Positions 1 through 8,296 are shown, counted from the stretch's first letter. The stretch: DNA of 51,896 bases from an uncultured Clostridia bacterium (GCA_947167045.1 CAMVGO010000013.1:1-51896); one strand, 5' to 3'. A program made the numbers and translations. The notes: generated by a model not told the origin, from the sequence alone.

Positions 1-23
1 CGCCGTTTTTACACGGCAGAAAA

Positions 24-46
24 GCAGGCATTGGGCAAATGCCTGC
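24..46 (-). terminator. Hairpin, probable terminator cut off by the IS
   Basis: Perfect 9-bp stem (GCAGGCATT at 24-32, AATGCCTGC at 38-46) with a 5-nt loop. Read on the minus strand it is followed by TTTT, so it could end minus-strand transcription coming from the lipoprotein gene at 1882-2433. The IS inserted directly beside the stem, so the hairpin is now about 1.8 kb from that gene. A second small hairpin (GCCGT/ACGGC) lies at 3-18. No gene is visible in positions 1-54. Confidence 0.5.
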
Positions 47-54
47 AAAAAATC
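47..54. repeat. Target-site duplication, left copy
   Basis: AAAAAATC, repeated exactly at 1811-1818 on the other side of the element. An 8-bp duplication is usual for ISL3-family transposition. Confidence 0.92.
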
Positions 55-149
55 GGCTCTTCGGAAAAGTTGTGGGAATGAGTAATTGAAAAAGGAGCAT
101 ATAAATCCTAAAGTTTAGTTACCACACAAAACCAAAAGGACTAAAACAT

Positions 150-1499
150 ATGCTCCTCGCCCACAATAATACAAAGATTCAGATAGCTTGCCAACAGTAT
201 ATTTGTAATGAATTTGAACTTAATTCCTTTAAAACTGTTATAAAGTTTGTGTTCCGCAGTCAGAACAATACTGAAAAAGTGTGCTATAAGTACTGTGGAA
301 ATAACGAAGTGGAAGTTCACGACAACTACACTACAGAACTAATCGATATGCCGATCTGGGTCGGGATAAGGCAGTTTATATCTGTAACGTTCCATAAGTA
401 TAAGTATTTGAGTTGCGGGAAAGTCTTCAACGAAGACATCTGTTTCAAGGATCCGGATGCAAGAATAACGACAAGAGCAGCAGATTGGGCGCAATCCCTT
501 CTTAAGCATGGCTTGTGTATTAGTTCGGTATCGGAAATAACCGGAATTAACTGGAAAGCTTTGAATCTTATCCACAAGCGGGTTATGAACAGCGCATTAG
601 AATCCAGAGCTCGATATCTCAAGGCAATAGGATATAAACCTCAATACCTTGCAGTAGATGAATTCGCCATACATAAAGGCCAGAAGTATGCGACATGTGT
701 AATGGATCTTGAGACCGGAGAGGTCTTATGGGTCGGAAAAGGCAGAGCAACCGCAGACTTCAGGAAGTTCTTCGAAGAATACGACATGGACTATCTCAGC
801 GAAGTAAAGGCATTCGCAATGGACATGAATGCTTCCTATAACAAGCTTGTAGAAGAATATATGCCTAATGTGGAGATCGTGTACGACAGATACCACATGC
901 AGGCACAATTCGGTAAAGAAGTCCTTGGGGCGGTCAGACTCGAAGAAGCAAGGAGACACAAAGACAGAGCAGAAGATATCAAGGAACTATACGACTATGA
1001 AACAGAACCTGAACTGAAAAGAAGACAAAAGCAGAATTACAAAGAAGAACGCAAAAAGTACAGCATGCTTAAGAGCTCGAGATGGTCGATCCTGATAAAT
1101 GGCGACAAGCTTCCGGAACAAAAGCGTTCAGCCCTTGATAAGATCCTCGAAGAACATAACGATCTTGCAGTGTGCTATGCAATGAAAGAAGAACTTTGCC
1201 AGCTGTTTGATATCAGAGACCCTGAAGAAGCCAGGATAGCCTGGACGGCATGGTTTGAAGCTGCTAAAGAAAGTGGAATAAGTGCATTAGTCCGCTTTGC
1301 GAACCTAAAAGAGAAGCGTTTGGAAGGTCTGATATCTCATGCATTACATCCGATAAGTACAGGTAAACTTGAGGGACTTAATAACAAGATAAAAGTAGCC
1401 AAGCGAATAGGGTACGGCTACCGTGATGACGAATACTTCTTTACTCTAGTCAGATACATGACAATCCCATCTAACTATGTGCTGATGCCGACAAGATAG
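150..1499 (+). CDS. ISL3-family transposase
   Basis: 449-residue DDE transposase that would cut and rejoin the IS ends. The N-terminal 90 residues resemble the ISL3 zinc-ribbon, with the first pair present as CYKYCG, but the second pair is reduced to one cysteine (YLSCGKVF), so one expected metal ligand is a tyrosine or serine. A helix-turn-helix-like stretch follows (about 110-145). The catalytic acids are probably in YLAVDEFAIHKG, FAMDMNASY and GKLEGLNNKIK, with the conserved RIGYGYRDDEYF after the last. AAGGA at 136-140 lies 9 nt upstream of the chosen ATG. Length is normal for the family and the frame is intact. Base use is more AT-rich than the neighbouring chromosomal genes. Confidence 0.93.
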   Translation: MLLAHNNTKIQIACQQYICNEFELNSFKTVIKFVFRSQNNTEKVCYKYCGNNEVEVHDNYTTELIDMPIWVGIRQFISVTFHKYKYLSCGKVFNEDICFKDPDARITTRAADWAQSLLKHGLCISSVSEITGINWKALNLIHKRVMNSALESRARYLKAIGYKPQYLAVDEFAIHKGQKYATCVMDLETGEVLWVGKGRATADFRKFFEEYDMDYLSEVKAFAMDMNASYNKLVEEYMPNVEIVYDRYHMQAQFGKEVLGAVRLEEARRHKDRAEDIKELYDYETEPELKRRQKQNYKEERKKYSMLKSSRWSILINGDKLPEQKRSALDKILEEHNDLAVCYAMKEELCQLFDIRDPEEARIAWTAWFEAAKESGISALVRFANLKEKRLEGLISHALHPISTGKLEGLNNKIKVAKRIGYGYRDDEYFFTLVRYMTIPSNYVLMPTR

Positions 1500-1500
1500 A

Positions 1501-1780
1501 TAGCACCTGCAGTCTTCGCCGTCAATGGACGGCAAGCCTGACCTTCGGTCCCATTGACTGCTCGACTTATGCAGGCGCTAAAGTAGTAATTAAGACGGGG
1601 CAAACCCCGCCTTGCATCTAACGGTGCCAGTTCTTAAACAAACGCCAGTGATCGCAACCAGCCTAATTACCAAACACAGATCAGACGACGCAGTCAAGCC
1701 CGAAGCATTCGTAAGAATGTGCCGCAGGCAGGCTTGACGGCTTAAGGCTGATCTGTATAAAAACCATGGCTGGTTGCGAT
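1501..1780 (+). other. Highly structured noncoding tail of the IS, RNA-like
   Basis: Three consecutive foldable units follow the transposase stop. Unit 1 (1501-1580): outer arms TAGC-A-CCTGC and GCAGG-C-GCTA, inner arms GTCAATGG (1521-1528) and CCATTGAC (1551-1558), and a small GACC/GGTC hairpin inside; GCCGTC-AATG-GACGGC (1518-1533) is a competing hairpin. Unit 2 (1596-1609): CGGGG-CAAA-CCCCG. Unit 3: 13-bp arms 1651-1663 with 1768-1780, 9-bp arms 1676-1684 with 1748-1756, 8-bp arms 1693-1700 with 1731-1738, capped by CATTC-GTAA-GAATG (1706-1719), a GNRA-type tetraloop only when read on the plus strand. No convincing reading frame lies here. It could be a terminator, an RNA that controls transposase, or a guide-like RNA; the sequence alone does not decide. 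Confidence 0.7.
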
Positions 1781-1810
1781 TGGGGTGTCCCACAAAAAAT
1801 CAGAAGAACC

Positions 1811-1818
1811 AAAAAATC
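1811..1818. repeat. Target-site duplication, right copy
   Basis: AAAAAATC, identical to 47-54, directly outside the right inverted repeat of the IS. Just beyond, 1827-1835 and 1848-1856 form an imperfect hairpin (GGGGCTGTA with TACAACCCC) downstream of the minus-strand lipoprotein gene. Confidence 0.92.
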
Positions 1819-1881
1819 GAAAGTAAGGGGCTGTACCGGCATTTTGATACAACCCCCTGTATAACCTTTCGCAAATACCTT

Positions 1882-2433
1882 TTATTTATGCTTATAGACT
1901 TTCGCGAGAGACTGGAGCGATACGTCATTCGGAAGTTTTACGAGCTTTTCGTTCTTGAAAAGTCCTGTGGACACATCGATGAGCGTGTGTCCGTCATAAA
2001 GTCTTACTTCAATCAAAACGTAGTCATCGAACTCGGAGATCGTGATCTCGACACTGCCCGTATAACGCACATCCATCTTCTTCAGATACTTGATGAGCTT
2101 GGTCGTGTCATAGGCGGCACGTTCCTGTGTGTAGCGCCAGTCTGCAGCATTGCTCGTCGTGGCAACGGCGGTATAGGTATAGGTCGTCTTTTCAATTTCC
2201 TTGTAATTCGAGCTGGAACTGTTGACCAGATTCTTGAAACGGATCTCCCTTACTTCGGATACCGTTTTTCCATTGAGCTCGAAATAAGCCTTGTAAGACT
2301 CGACCAAACCGTTGTTTACTGACGCTTCCAGAACATATGCCGGTTCACTTTTTGTTCCGCACGAAACAGCCATCAGGCACATCAGCATCAGTGCCATCAC
2401 AGTGCATATCGTCTTTACTATTTTGGTCTTCAT
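1882..2433 (-). CDS. Putative lipoprotein of unknown function
   Basis: 183 residues. The start gives a basic N-terminus, a hydrophobic stretch (about 10-24) and a lipobox ending LMAVSC, so the mature protein should be anchored by a lipidated cysteine to the outer face of the membrane. A purine-rich GGGGGCGG lies upstream of the ATG. I do not recognise a domain in the remaining 155 residues, which look like a mixed alpha/beta extracytoplasmic domain with alternating charged and hydrophobic residues (for example VEITISEFDDYVLIEVRLYD). It lies 56 bp downstream of the GH43 gene on the same strand and may share its transcript. The IS inserted just past its 3' end has displaced its likely terminator. 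Confidence 0.75.
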   Translation of the reverse strand: MKTKIVKTICTVMALMLMCLMAVSCGTKSEPAYVLEASVNNGLVESYKAYFELNGKTVSEVREIRFKNLVNSSSSNYKEIEKTTYTYTAVATTSNAADWRYTQERAAYDTTKLIKYLKKMDVRYTGSVEITISEFDDYVLIEVRLYDGHTLIDVSTGLFKNEKLVKLPNDVSLQSLAKVYKHK

Positions 2434-2489
2434 AATAAGCCGCCCCCGAATGCGCTTGATTTTTGTGTCAGAATATCACAATCCGCGGC

Positions 2490-3968
2490 TCATTTGAATC
2501 TAAAAGTGTCGAAAACGGCTCTGATTGCTTCATCTTCAGTCTTAAAACCGAAATAGACAGCATGTTTTCCGACAACTTTTTCGCCGAGTATGAAGATCAG
2601 TTCGTTCGTATTCTCATCGACCGTCTTTACCGCGATCTCCCTGCCGTCATAGCTGTCCAGAATGAGACTTACGGTAAATCCCTTGGGGAAAGTACCCGTT
2701 ACGACCGCTTCAGAAGCGCCGTCAGCGCCGAAATTCAGATATCTGAAGCCTACCGTCGCACCGCTCTGGATATCAACGACCGGTGAGGAATCACCCTCAT
2801 AAACAGGGCTGATGTGTGCGCGTCTTACATCCTTATTCGTGCCTTCCGCATTGTCCAGATAATTGGGCTTGCCGGTGCCGTCGTAGATGTGGCATGCATA
2901 ACCCGCGGAGATTATGGAGAAAGCATCAAGTCCGTCAGCGTTGAAGCCCTGTGATGTCATCTCGACCGTGTCGGAACTTACGGGTTCGCCGTTCTCGTAG
3001 GTGATCTTGCCGATAAAGATCTTTCCGTTCTTATCGACAGCAACGTCTACGGGATCGACCATTCCCTGTCTTGCGTATTCGTTGCAGCCCGTCTGTCTGT
3101 GATAGAAGACGTACCACTTATCCTTTATCTGCATCAGCGAACCGTGGTTGTTGCCCCACTGATATGTCATTATGCCGTTGCCGTCAGGTCCCGTGATGAC
3201 TTCGCCGCCGTTAAAGCTGATGTCTCCGCCCGGCTGGTAATCGCCGAGAGGGGTGTCGCACCACTTGTAGCTCAGGAAACCGTTGCAGCTGCCGAAAACG
3301 CCCGACTGGGGCTTGTTGTATTCATATCTCTTCGAATAGATGAGTACGTATTTGCCGTTGACCTTTCTCGGGCTCGATGCTTCGAAAAATCCGTCAACCG
3401 GATCGACATGACCGTCGTCTTCCTTGATCCAGAAGGGTTTTGAATGGCCGATCAGATGAGGTCTTACAGTCTCTTTCTTAAGAGTGCACATGTCATCGTT
3501 GAGCTCGCCCGCATAGGATTCGCAGAAGCCCCAGAATGCATAGACCCTGCCGTCGTCATCTACCAGGATGCCGGGGTCAAAGCCGAGCTCCGTTTTAACA
3601 GGATCCGTAAAAGGACCCCACGGTGTCTTTGACTTTGCGAGCATTATTACCGATCCCTTTGACTCTGCCGCATACATATAGAAAGTGTCGCCCTTCTGAA
3701 CGACATCGGGCGCATAGAGCATTCCGCCGTCAGATGCCCTGTAGCATTCGCCGTGGCATGTCCAGTTTGTCAGATCGTCCACGGGTGCCGACCATACGAC
3801 ATAATCGGGACCGCAGTATTCGGTCTTCATCGTGTCGTGTGATCCGTAGATATATATCCTCGTCTCGCCATTGTATGTGAATACGCGCGGCTCGCCGTCC
3901 GGGATATGTTCCCAAAGCGGAAGATAAGGATTGGCGCTCTTGATAGTTTTGATGTCAGTGTTCTCCAT
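2490..3968 (-). CDS. Family 43 glycoside hydrolase, cytoplasmic
   Basis: 492 residues, no signal peptide, so it probably trims imported oligosaccharides inside the cell. The N-terminal 320 residues form a five-bladed propeller of GH43 type. The likely catalytic set is the aspartate in the N-terminal WEHIPDGEPRVF stretch (base), the aspartate in FDPGILVDDDG (pKa modulator) and the glutamate in GFFEASSPRKVNGKY (acid). The C-terminal 150 residues are a beta-rich domain of carbohydrate-binding appearance. Family members are beta-xylosidases, arabinofuranosidases or galactosidases; the exact substrate cannot be read here. The gene is transcribed away from feoAB, and its promoter region contains a perfect dyad (4010-4028). 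The upstream gene of the probable pair, it precedes the lipoprotein. Confidence 0.9.
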   Translation of the reverse strand: MENTDIKTIKSANPYLPLWEHIPDGEPRVFTYNGETRIYIYGSHDTMKTEYCGPDYVVWSAPVDDLTNWTCHGECYRASDGGMLYAPDVVQKGDTFYMYAAESKGSVIMLAKSKTPWGPFTDPVKTELGFDPGILVDDDGRVYAFWGFCESYAGELNDDMCTLKKETVRPHLIGHSKPFWIKEDDGHVDPVDGFFEASSPRKVNGKYVLIYSKRYEYNKPQSGVFGSCNGFLSYKWCDTPLGDYQPGGDISFNGGEVITGPDGNGIMTYQWGNNHGSLMQIKDKWYVFYHRQTGCNEYARQGMVDPVDVAVDKNGKIFIGKITYENGEPVSSDTVEMTSQGFNADGLDAFSIISAGYACHIYDGTGKPNYLDNAEGTNKDVRRAHISPVYEGDSSPVVDIQSGATVGFRYLNFGADGASEAVVTGTFPKGFTVSLILDSYDGREIAVKTVDENTNELIFILGEKVVGKHAVYFGFKTEDEAIRAVFDTFRFK

Positions 3969-4001
3969 CGTAATACCTCACTTTTGTCCCTTGATTACAC
4001 T

Positions 4002-4030
4002 ATGCTACAACATAATCCCTGATTATGTAA
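4002..4030 (-). promoter_or_regulatory. Probable promoter of the GH43 gene with an operator in its spacer
   Basis: On the minus strand TTACAT (4030-4025) and TAGCAT (4007-4002) are separated by 17 bp, a reasonable -35/-10 pair about 33 bp upstream of the start codon. The spacer holds the perfect dyad ACATAATC-CCT-GATTATGT (4010-4028, written on the plus strand). A dyad inside a promoter spacer is a typical repressor site. Confidence 0.5.
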
Positions 4031-4100
4031 CTGATATATTGACGCGCTTTTTATTATTTTGTGAGGTCCGGTCACGGTCTGCGGAAGGGCATATCAAACG

Positions 4101-4161
4101 GTTAGTTTGTGCTAACTGTATAAAAACAGTTGTGTCAACCGCAAGGTTAGTTTATTCTAAC
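4101..4161. promoter_or_regulatory. Two tandem dyad operators upstream of feoAB
   Basis: GTTAG-TTTGTG-CTAAC at 4101-4116 and GTTAG-TTTATT-CTAAC at 4146-4161 share the half-sites, the 6-bp spacing and flanks (GGTTAG...CTAACTGT); their centres are 45 bp apart. Placement before a ferrous-iron transporter suggests an iron-responsive repressor. The half-sites loosely recall DtxR/MntR-type boxes, but the assignment of the regulator is inference. Confidence 0.6.
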
Positions 4162-4190
4162 TGTCAATTCCGCACAAAAGATGCGGAGTA

Positions 4191-4196
4191 TATAAT
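4191..4196 (+). promoter_or_regulatory. feoB: Probable -10 box of the feoAB promoter
   Basis: TATAAT about 95 bp upstream of the chosen feoAB start; the matching -35 region (about 4168-4173, TTCCGC) is weak, as expected for a regulated promoter. The downstream dyad at 4146-4161 ends just before this -35 region. The rest of 3969-4288 holds no gene. Confidence 0.55.
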
Positions 4197-4288
4197 GGTG
4201 TCGAAAATAAAGTGTTACGATGCCGTCTGTCTGCAGGACTGGGCCCGATGTCAGGACTAAACAGCGGCCGGCATGGATCGGAGAGGTT

Positions 4289-6634
4289 ATGACCTTAAAG
4301 GAACTCAAAGCAGGGCAGAGTTGCATAGTTGAGACAGTAGGCGGGGAAGGCGCGCTGAGGCAGCATTTCCTCGATATGGGAATACTCCCGGGAGCGGAGA
4401 TCACGATCGTGAAGTTCGCGCCGATGGGAGATCCTGTCGAAGTCAGGATCCACGGATACGAGCTGTCGCTCAGACTCGATGACGCCGCGAAGATCGCTGT
4501 AAGAGATTCAGTTAAAAAGGCTGAGGAAGACAAGCCCGAGAAGCGCAAATCAAAGGTCGCGCACCCGAATCTCGGTGAGCCGGGCATCCACCACGACAAA
4601 AAGCATGAGAATCCTCTGCCGGATGACCACGTCCTTTCTTTCGCGCTCGTAGGCAATCAGAACAGCGGAAAGACAACGCTCTTTAACAGACTGACAGGTT
4701 CGAACCAGCACGTCGGCAATTTCCCGGGTGTTACGGTAGACCGCAAGGACGGCGCGATCATAGGGCACGAAAAGACCGTGATCACGGACCTTCCGGGCAT
4801 CTACTCGATGTCTCCCTATTCGAAAGAAGAGATCGTGTCGAGGGATTTCGTGCTCGACAACAAGCCCGACGCTATAATAAACATCGTTGACTCCACGAAT
4901 ATCGAGCGCAATCTCTACCTGACGATGCAGCTTCTCGAGACCGAACGTCCCGTTGTAGTTGCGCTCAACATGATGGACGAACTGACCGGAAACGGCGGTT
5001 CGGTCGATATCAACATGATGGAGCAGATCCTGGGCGTGCCTGTCGTTCCGATCAGCGCCGCAAAGAACCAGGGCATCGGCGAGCTCATTTCGCACGCCAT
5101 CCACATCGCGAAATATTGCGAAAAGCCTCTGGAGCAGGACTTCTGCGCACCCGAGAGCCCCATCCACAGCTCGATCCACGCGGTCGAACACCTTATTGAG
5201 GAAAAGGCGAAGAGCACGGGTCTGCCGCTGAGATTTGCGGCATGCAAAGCGCTCGAAGGCGATGAACTCATACTTAACCAGCTTGGTCTCGACGAGAACG
5301 AGAAAGATCTCCTCGAGCACATCAGGGTAAATGTCGAAAAGAAGTCCGGCCTCGATCCCGCTGCGGCTGTCGCGGACATGAGGTTCACATACATCATGCA
5401 GCTCGTCGGAAGCTGCGTTACGAAGCCCGTTCAGAACAAGGAGCGCGAGAGGAGCGAGAAGGTCGACAGGATCCTGACCGGCAAGTTCACCGCGATCCCG
5501 ATCTTCATACTGATAATGGCTGCAGTCTTCTTCCTGACGTTTAACGTCATCGGCGCGGGCCTCCAGTGGCTGCTCGAACAGGGAATAGATACGCTTACCA
5601 AATGGACTGAAAAAGCGCTCGTTGCGGCCAACGTAAACGACGTCATCCACAGCCTCATAATCGACGGCATCTTCGAAGGTGTCGGAAGTGTATTGAGCTT
5701 CCTGCCGGTCGTTGTCGTAATGTTCTTCTTCCTGTCGCTCCTCGAGGACAGCGGATACATCGCGCGCATCGCGTTCTTCATGGACAAGCTCTTACGCAAG
5801 ATAGGTCTGTCAGGAAGATCCATCGTGCCGCTACTCATCGGCTTCGGATGCACGGTTCCCGCCGTCATGTCCACGAGAACGCTCCCTTCAGACAGGGACC
5901 GTAAGATGACGATAATCCTCACGCCTTTCATGAGCTGCACCGCAAAGCTCCCCATCTACGCTTTCTTTGTAAGCTCTTTCTTCCCGGGCCAGGGCGGTCT
6001 CGTAATGACGGGCCTTTATCTCCTGAGCATTGTTATCGGGATACTGATAGCTTTTGTATACAAGAAACTCCTCTTCAAGGGCGAGGCTGCGCCTTTCGTA
6101 ATGGAGCTGCCGAACTACAGACTGCCTTCGATCAGGTCAACCATGCAGCTCATGTGGGAGAAGGCGAAAGACTTCCTCCAGAAGGCTTTCTCGGTTATCC
6201 TCATCGCCACGGTAGTCGTCTGGTTCCTGCAGAGCTTCGATACGAGATTTAACCTTGTTACCGATTCGCAGACGAGCATAATGGCCCTGATCGCCGGATT
6301 CCTTGCGCCCGTAATGAAGCCTTTGGGCCTCGGCGACTGGCGCATCACGACATCCCTCATCAGCGGCTTCATGGCAAAAGAGAGCGTCGTCTCCGTATTG
6401 GAAGTCCTCTTCGGCGCCGAAGGCGGCATCACCGCAGTGCTCGGCACCGTCGAAGCCGGAACGCTCCTTATCTTCAGCCTTCTGTACACGCCCTGCGTTG
6501 CGGCCATCGCATCCGTAAAGCGTGAACTCGGCTGGAAATGGGCTGCGGCGCTGGTTGTCTGGCAGTGCATTCTCGCGTGGATCGTAAGCTTCCTGTTCAG
6601 GCTCCTGATGCTCGCCATAGGAGGTGCTCTGTGA
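4289..6634 (+). CDS. feoB: Ferrous iron transporter FeoA-FeoB fusion
   Basis: 781 residues. The ATG at 4289 was chosen because it follows CGGAGAGG and because the FeoA fold begins at once (MTLKELKAGQ); an upstream ATG at 4220 has no such support. FeoA SH3-like domain about 1-75, charged linker to 115, then the FeoB GTPase: G1 GNQNSGKTT, G3 DLPG, G4 NMMD. The membrane part has the duplicated Gate motifs, one around GFGCTVPAVMSTRTL and the second around SLLYTPCVAAIASVKRE. It imports Fe2+ across the cytoplasmic membrane. Tandem dyads upstream suggest metal control. The fused arrangement is known in Firmicutes. It overlaps the next small gene by 4 bp. Confidence 0.96.
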   Translation: MTLKELKAGQSCIVETVGGEGALRQHFLDMGILPGAEITIVKFAPMGDPVEVRIHGYELSLRLDDAAKIAVRDSVKKAEEDKPEKRKSKVAHPNLGEPGIHHDKKHENPLPDDHVLSFALVGNQNSGKTTLFNRLTGSNQHVGNFPGVTVDRKDGAIIGHEKTVITDLPGIYSMSPYSKEEIVSRDFVLDNKPDAIINIVDSTNIERNLYLTMQLLETERPVVVALNMMDELTGNGGSVDINMMEQILGVPVVPISAAKNQGIGELISHAIHIAKYCEKPLEQDFCAPESPIHSSIHAVEHLIEEKAKSTGLPLRFAACKALEGDELILNQLGLDENEKDLLEHIRVNVEKKSGLDPAAAVADMRFTYIMQLVGSCVTKPVQNKERERSEKVDRILTGKFTAIPIFILIMAAVFFLTFNVIGAGLQWLLEQGIDTLTKWTEKALVAANVNDVIHSLIIDGIFEGVGSVLSFLPVVVVMFFFLSLLEDSGYIARIAFFMDKLLRKIGLSGRSIVPLLIGFGCTVPAVMSTRTLPSDRDRKMTIILTPFMSCTAKLPIYAFFVSSFFPGQGGLVMTGLYLLSIVIGILIAFVYKKLLFKGEAAPFVMELPNYRLPSIRSTMQLMWEKAKDFLQKAFSVILIATVVVWFLQSFDTRFNLVTDSQTSIMALIAGFLAPVMKPLGLGDWRITTSLISGFMAKESVVSVLEVLFGAEGGITAVLGTVEAGTLLIFSLLYTPCVAAIASVKRELGWKWAAALVVWQCILAWIVSFLFRLLMLAIGGAL

Positions 6635-6780
6635 GACCTGTTGATATCGTGCTGATAATCGTGCTGGCCGCCGTTCTTGCGGGTGCTGTCGTGCTCGCCG
6701 TCAGGCGTAAGAAGACCAGTCCCTGCTGCGGTAACTGCGCCGAGTGCATGAAGAAACGCAACGCGTGCGGGGAGAAATGA
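6631..6780 (+). CDS. Small FeoB-associated Cys-rich membrane protein
   Basis: 49 residues starting at GTG 6631, which overlaps the FeoB stop (GTGA) and has GGAGG at 6620-6624. One membrane helix (about 4-24), a basic RRKK stop-transfer, then a cysteine cluster CCGNCAECMKKRNAC. Small proteins of this plan accompany feoB in many Firmicutes and may stabilise the transporter or handle iron; the exact role is not settled. Translational coupling to feoB is likely from the overlap. Confidence 0.85.
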   Translation: MRPVDIVLIIVLAAVLAGAVVLAVRRKKTSPCCGNCAECMKKRNACGEK

Positions 6781-6792
6781 GTTTTTAGCGGC

Positions 6793-8112
6793 TCACGATA
6801 TCTTCTCGCCTGTCTCCGATCCCGTAAGTTCAGTCCTGAGTGCCGATGTCGCGGCCTTGTGCCTGATGGGCTTCCAGCCGGGGTTGACAAAGAGCGCCGT
6901 GAATGCGACGGGGATGTATGTGAGCATGAACAGCGGGAAAGAGAATACAGAGAATATCTTCCGTGCCGTGCCGGCGTAAATGTTCTTCCATTCCGTGATC
7001 ATCGTGATACCGCCCAATACGAAGAGCAGTGCGCAGGCGTTGATCACCGTTTCGAGCATTGACCAGAGGGCTATCGTTATGTCGCCGCCGGTAACCGCGC
7101 CTATGATGCCGTAGAGAAGATTGCATGTGATCGAAATGGCTGTGAGAAGGAAAGCGGGCATTATGTTCATGGCCATGTCGAATGCGGCGAAATTGCCGTG
7201 CAGCGTCTCATACATAAGGTCCTTGCCGTAGTGGCGGAAGACCTGGATATAGCCTCTTGCCCAGCGCATGCGCTGTCTGAATGACTGCTTTACCGAAGTG
7301 GGCTGCTCGTCGTAGAAGACGGCGCTCCTGCAGAATGCGATCTTGCGGTCTTTGCAGACGCGGTTGATCGTGAACTCGATGTCTTCCGTGAGGAGGTGGA
7401 AGGGCCAGCCGCCGATGTCCTTGAGAACGCTGTTTGCAAAGAAGAAACCGGTTCCCGAGATGGCTGCCGAAGAGCCGAGCTTGTAACGTGCGTAGTTGAG
7501 ATACATCGTCTCTCTTAAGAACCAGAGGCCGTAGCCTGAGCTTATCCAGTTGTCTCCGTAGTTCTTGGTGTTGCGGTAGGAGGTGATGACGTCATTGCCT
7601 TCGAGGTGGCACTTGTGCATCTCTTCAATGTAGTCGGGCGATAAGATGTTGTCCGCATCGAAGACAAAGTATCCGTCAAAACCTTCCGGGAAGTCTCTTC
7701 TGATCTCTTTGAGGAGAGCTTCCATTGCGTAGCCCTTGCCGATGAATTCGGTCGAGTGGCGTGTGTATGCGACCGCGTTGTGGCTGACAGCGACATCGTA
7801 TGTGTTGTCGGTGCAGTTGTCCGCCATAACGAAGGTCGTGATATTTCCCTTGTATGTCTGGCTGTTGATGCTGTCGATGAGTTCGCCTATGACGTTTTCC
7901 TCATTGCGTGCGCAGATGAGGACGGCATAGTTCTTGAGGTTCCTGTCGCAGAGCTCTTTGTCAGCCTGTATGTCTGCACGTCCGGCGGCTTTCCGGGCCT
8001 TCTTTTCGCGGTGCTGCATCCAGAGCGAGACCGGAACATAGATGAACTGATAAGTGTAGCAAAGCGCGAAGATCGCGGTGATTATGAAGTTGATGATTCT
8101 AATAGTTTCCAT
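6793..8112 (-). CDS. Membrane-bound family 2 glycosyltransferase
   Basis: 439 residues. One N-terminal membrane helix (about 8-30), a cytoplasmic GT2 domain (about 60-290) and three or so C-terminal helices (about 310-415). GT2 signatures are clear: ICARNEENVI at the nucleotide site, DADN for metal binding, LTEDIEF for the catalytic acid and QRMRWARG, the QxxRW motif of processive enzymes. It probably polymerises or transfers a sugar to a surface glycan using a UDP-sugar. The start follows GGGAGA. It is alone on the minus strand, tail to tail with feoAB (12 bp after the small Feo protein) and head to head with the macro-domain gene. The substrate cannot be inferred. Confidence 0.88.
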   Translation of the reverse strand: METIRIINFIITAIFALCYTYQFIYVPVSLWMQHREKKARKAAGRADIQADKELCDRNLKNYAVLICARNEENVIGELIDSINSQTYKGNITTFVMADNCTDNTYDVAVSHNAVAYTRHSTEFIGKGYAMEALLKEIRRDFPEGFDGYFVFDADNILSPDYIEEMHKCHLEGNDVITSYRNTKNYGDNWISSGYGLWFLRETMYLNYARYKLGSSAAISGTGFFFANSVLKDIGGWPFHLLTEDIEFTINRVCKDRKIAFCRSAVFYDEQPTSVKQSFRQRMRWARGYIQVFRHYGKDLMYETLHGNFAAFDMAMNIMPAFLLTAISITCNLLYGIIGAVTGGDITIALWSMLETVINACALLFVLGGITMITEWKNIYAGTARKIFSVFSFPLFMLTYIPVAFTALFVNPGWKPIRHKAATSALRTELTGSETGEKIS

Positions 8113-8296
8113 ATTATTTCTCCCGGCATCAATTATTGCACAGTGCCTTGAAAAAAGTAGTGGTTAAAACCTTAAGATTCGCTTAAGATTGAGGCAGTTT
8201 CAGTATAAACAGAGGCAAAACTCCGCTCCATCGGATCTGCTTACGCAGAACTTACACTTTTGTCACTTTTGGTCACGGCACGCCTGAAAGTGAAGC

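Larger units (their letters stand above)
55..1810 (+). mobile_element. Complete ISL3-family insertion sequence (1756 bp)
   Basis: Both ends are visible. The left terminal inverted repeat is 55-77 and the right is 1788-1810; 17 of 23 positions match, both beginning GG and ending TTGTGGGA when read inward. An exact 8-bp duplication AAAAAATC flanks the element. It holds one transposase gene (150-1499) and about 290 bp of noncoding, strongly self-complementary DNA before the right end. The preserved ends, exact duplication and open reading frame suggest a recent and possibly active insertion. It sits in the A-rich stretch beside a terminator-like hairpin and separates that hairpin from the lipoprotein gene. 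Confidence 0.93.

Noticed and set aside
1774..2322. Plus-strand open frame over the lipoprotein gene
   Set aside because: The minus frame has a lipobox, a good start and a place in an operon; the plus frame begins inside the IS end.
4550..5650. Long open frame on the minus strand opposite feoAB
   Set aside because: It mirrors the codon pattern of the FeoB frame, has no family motif and no ribosome site.
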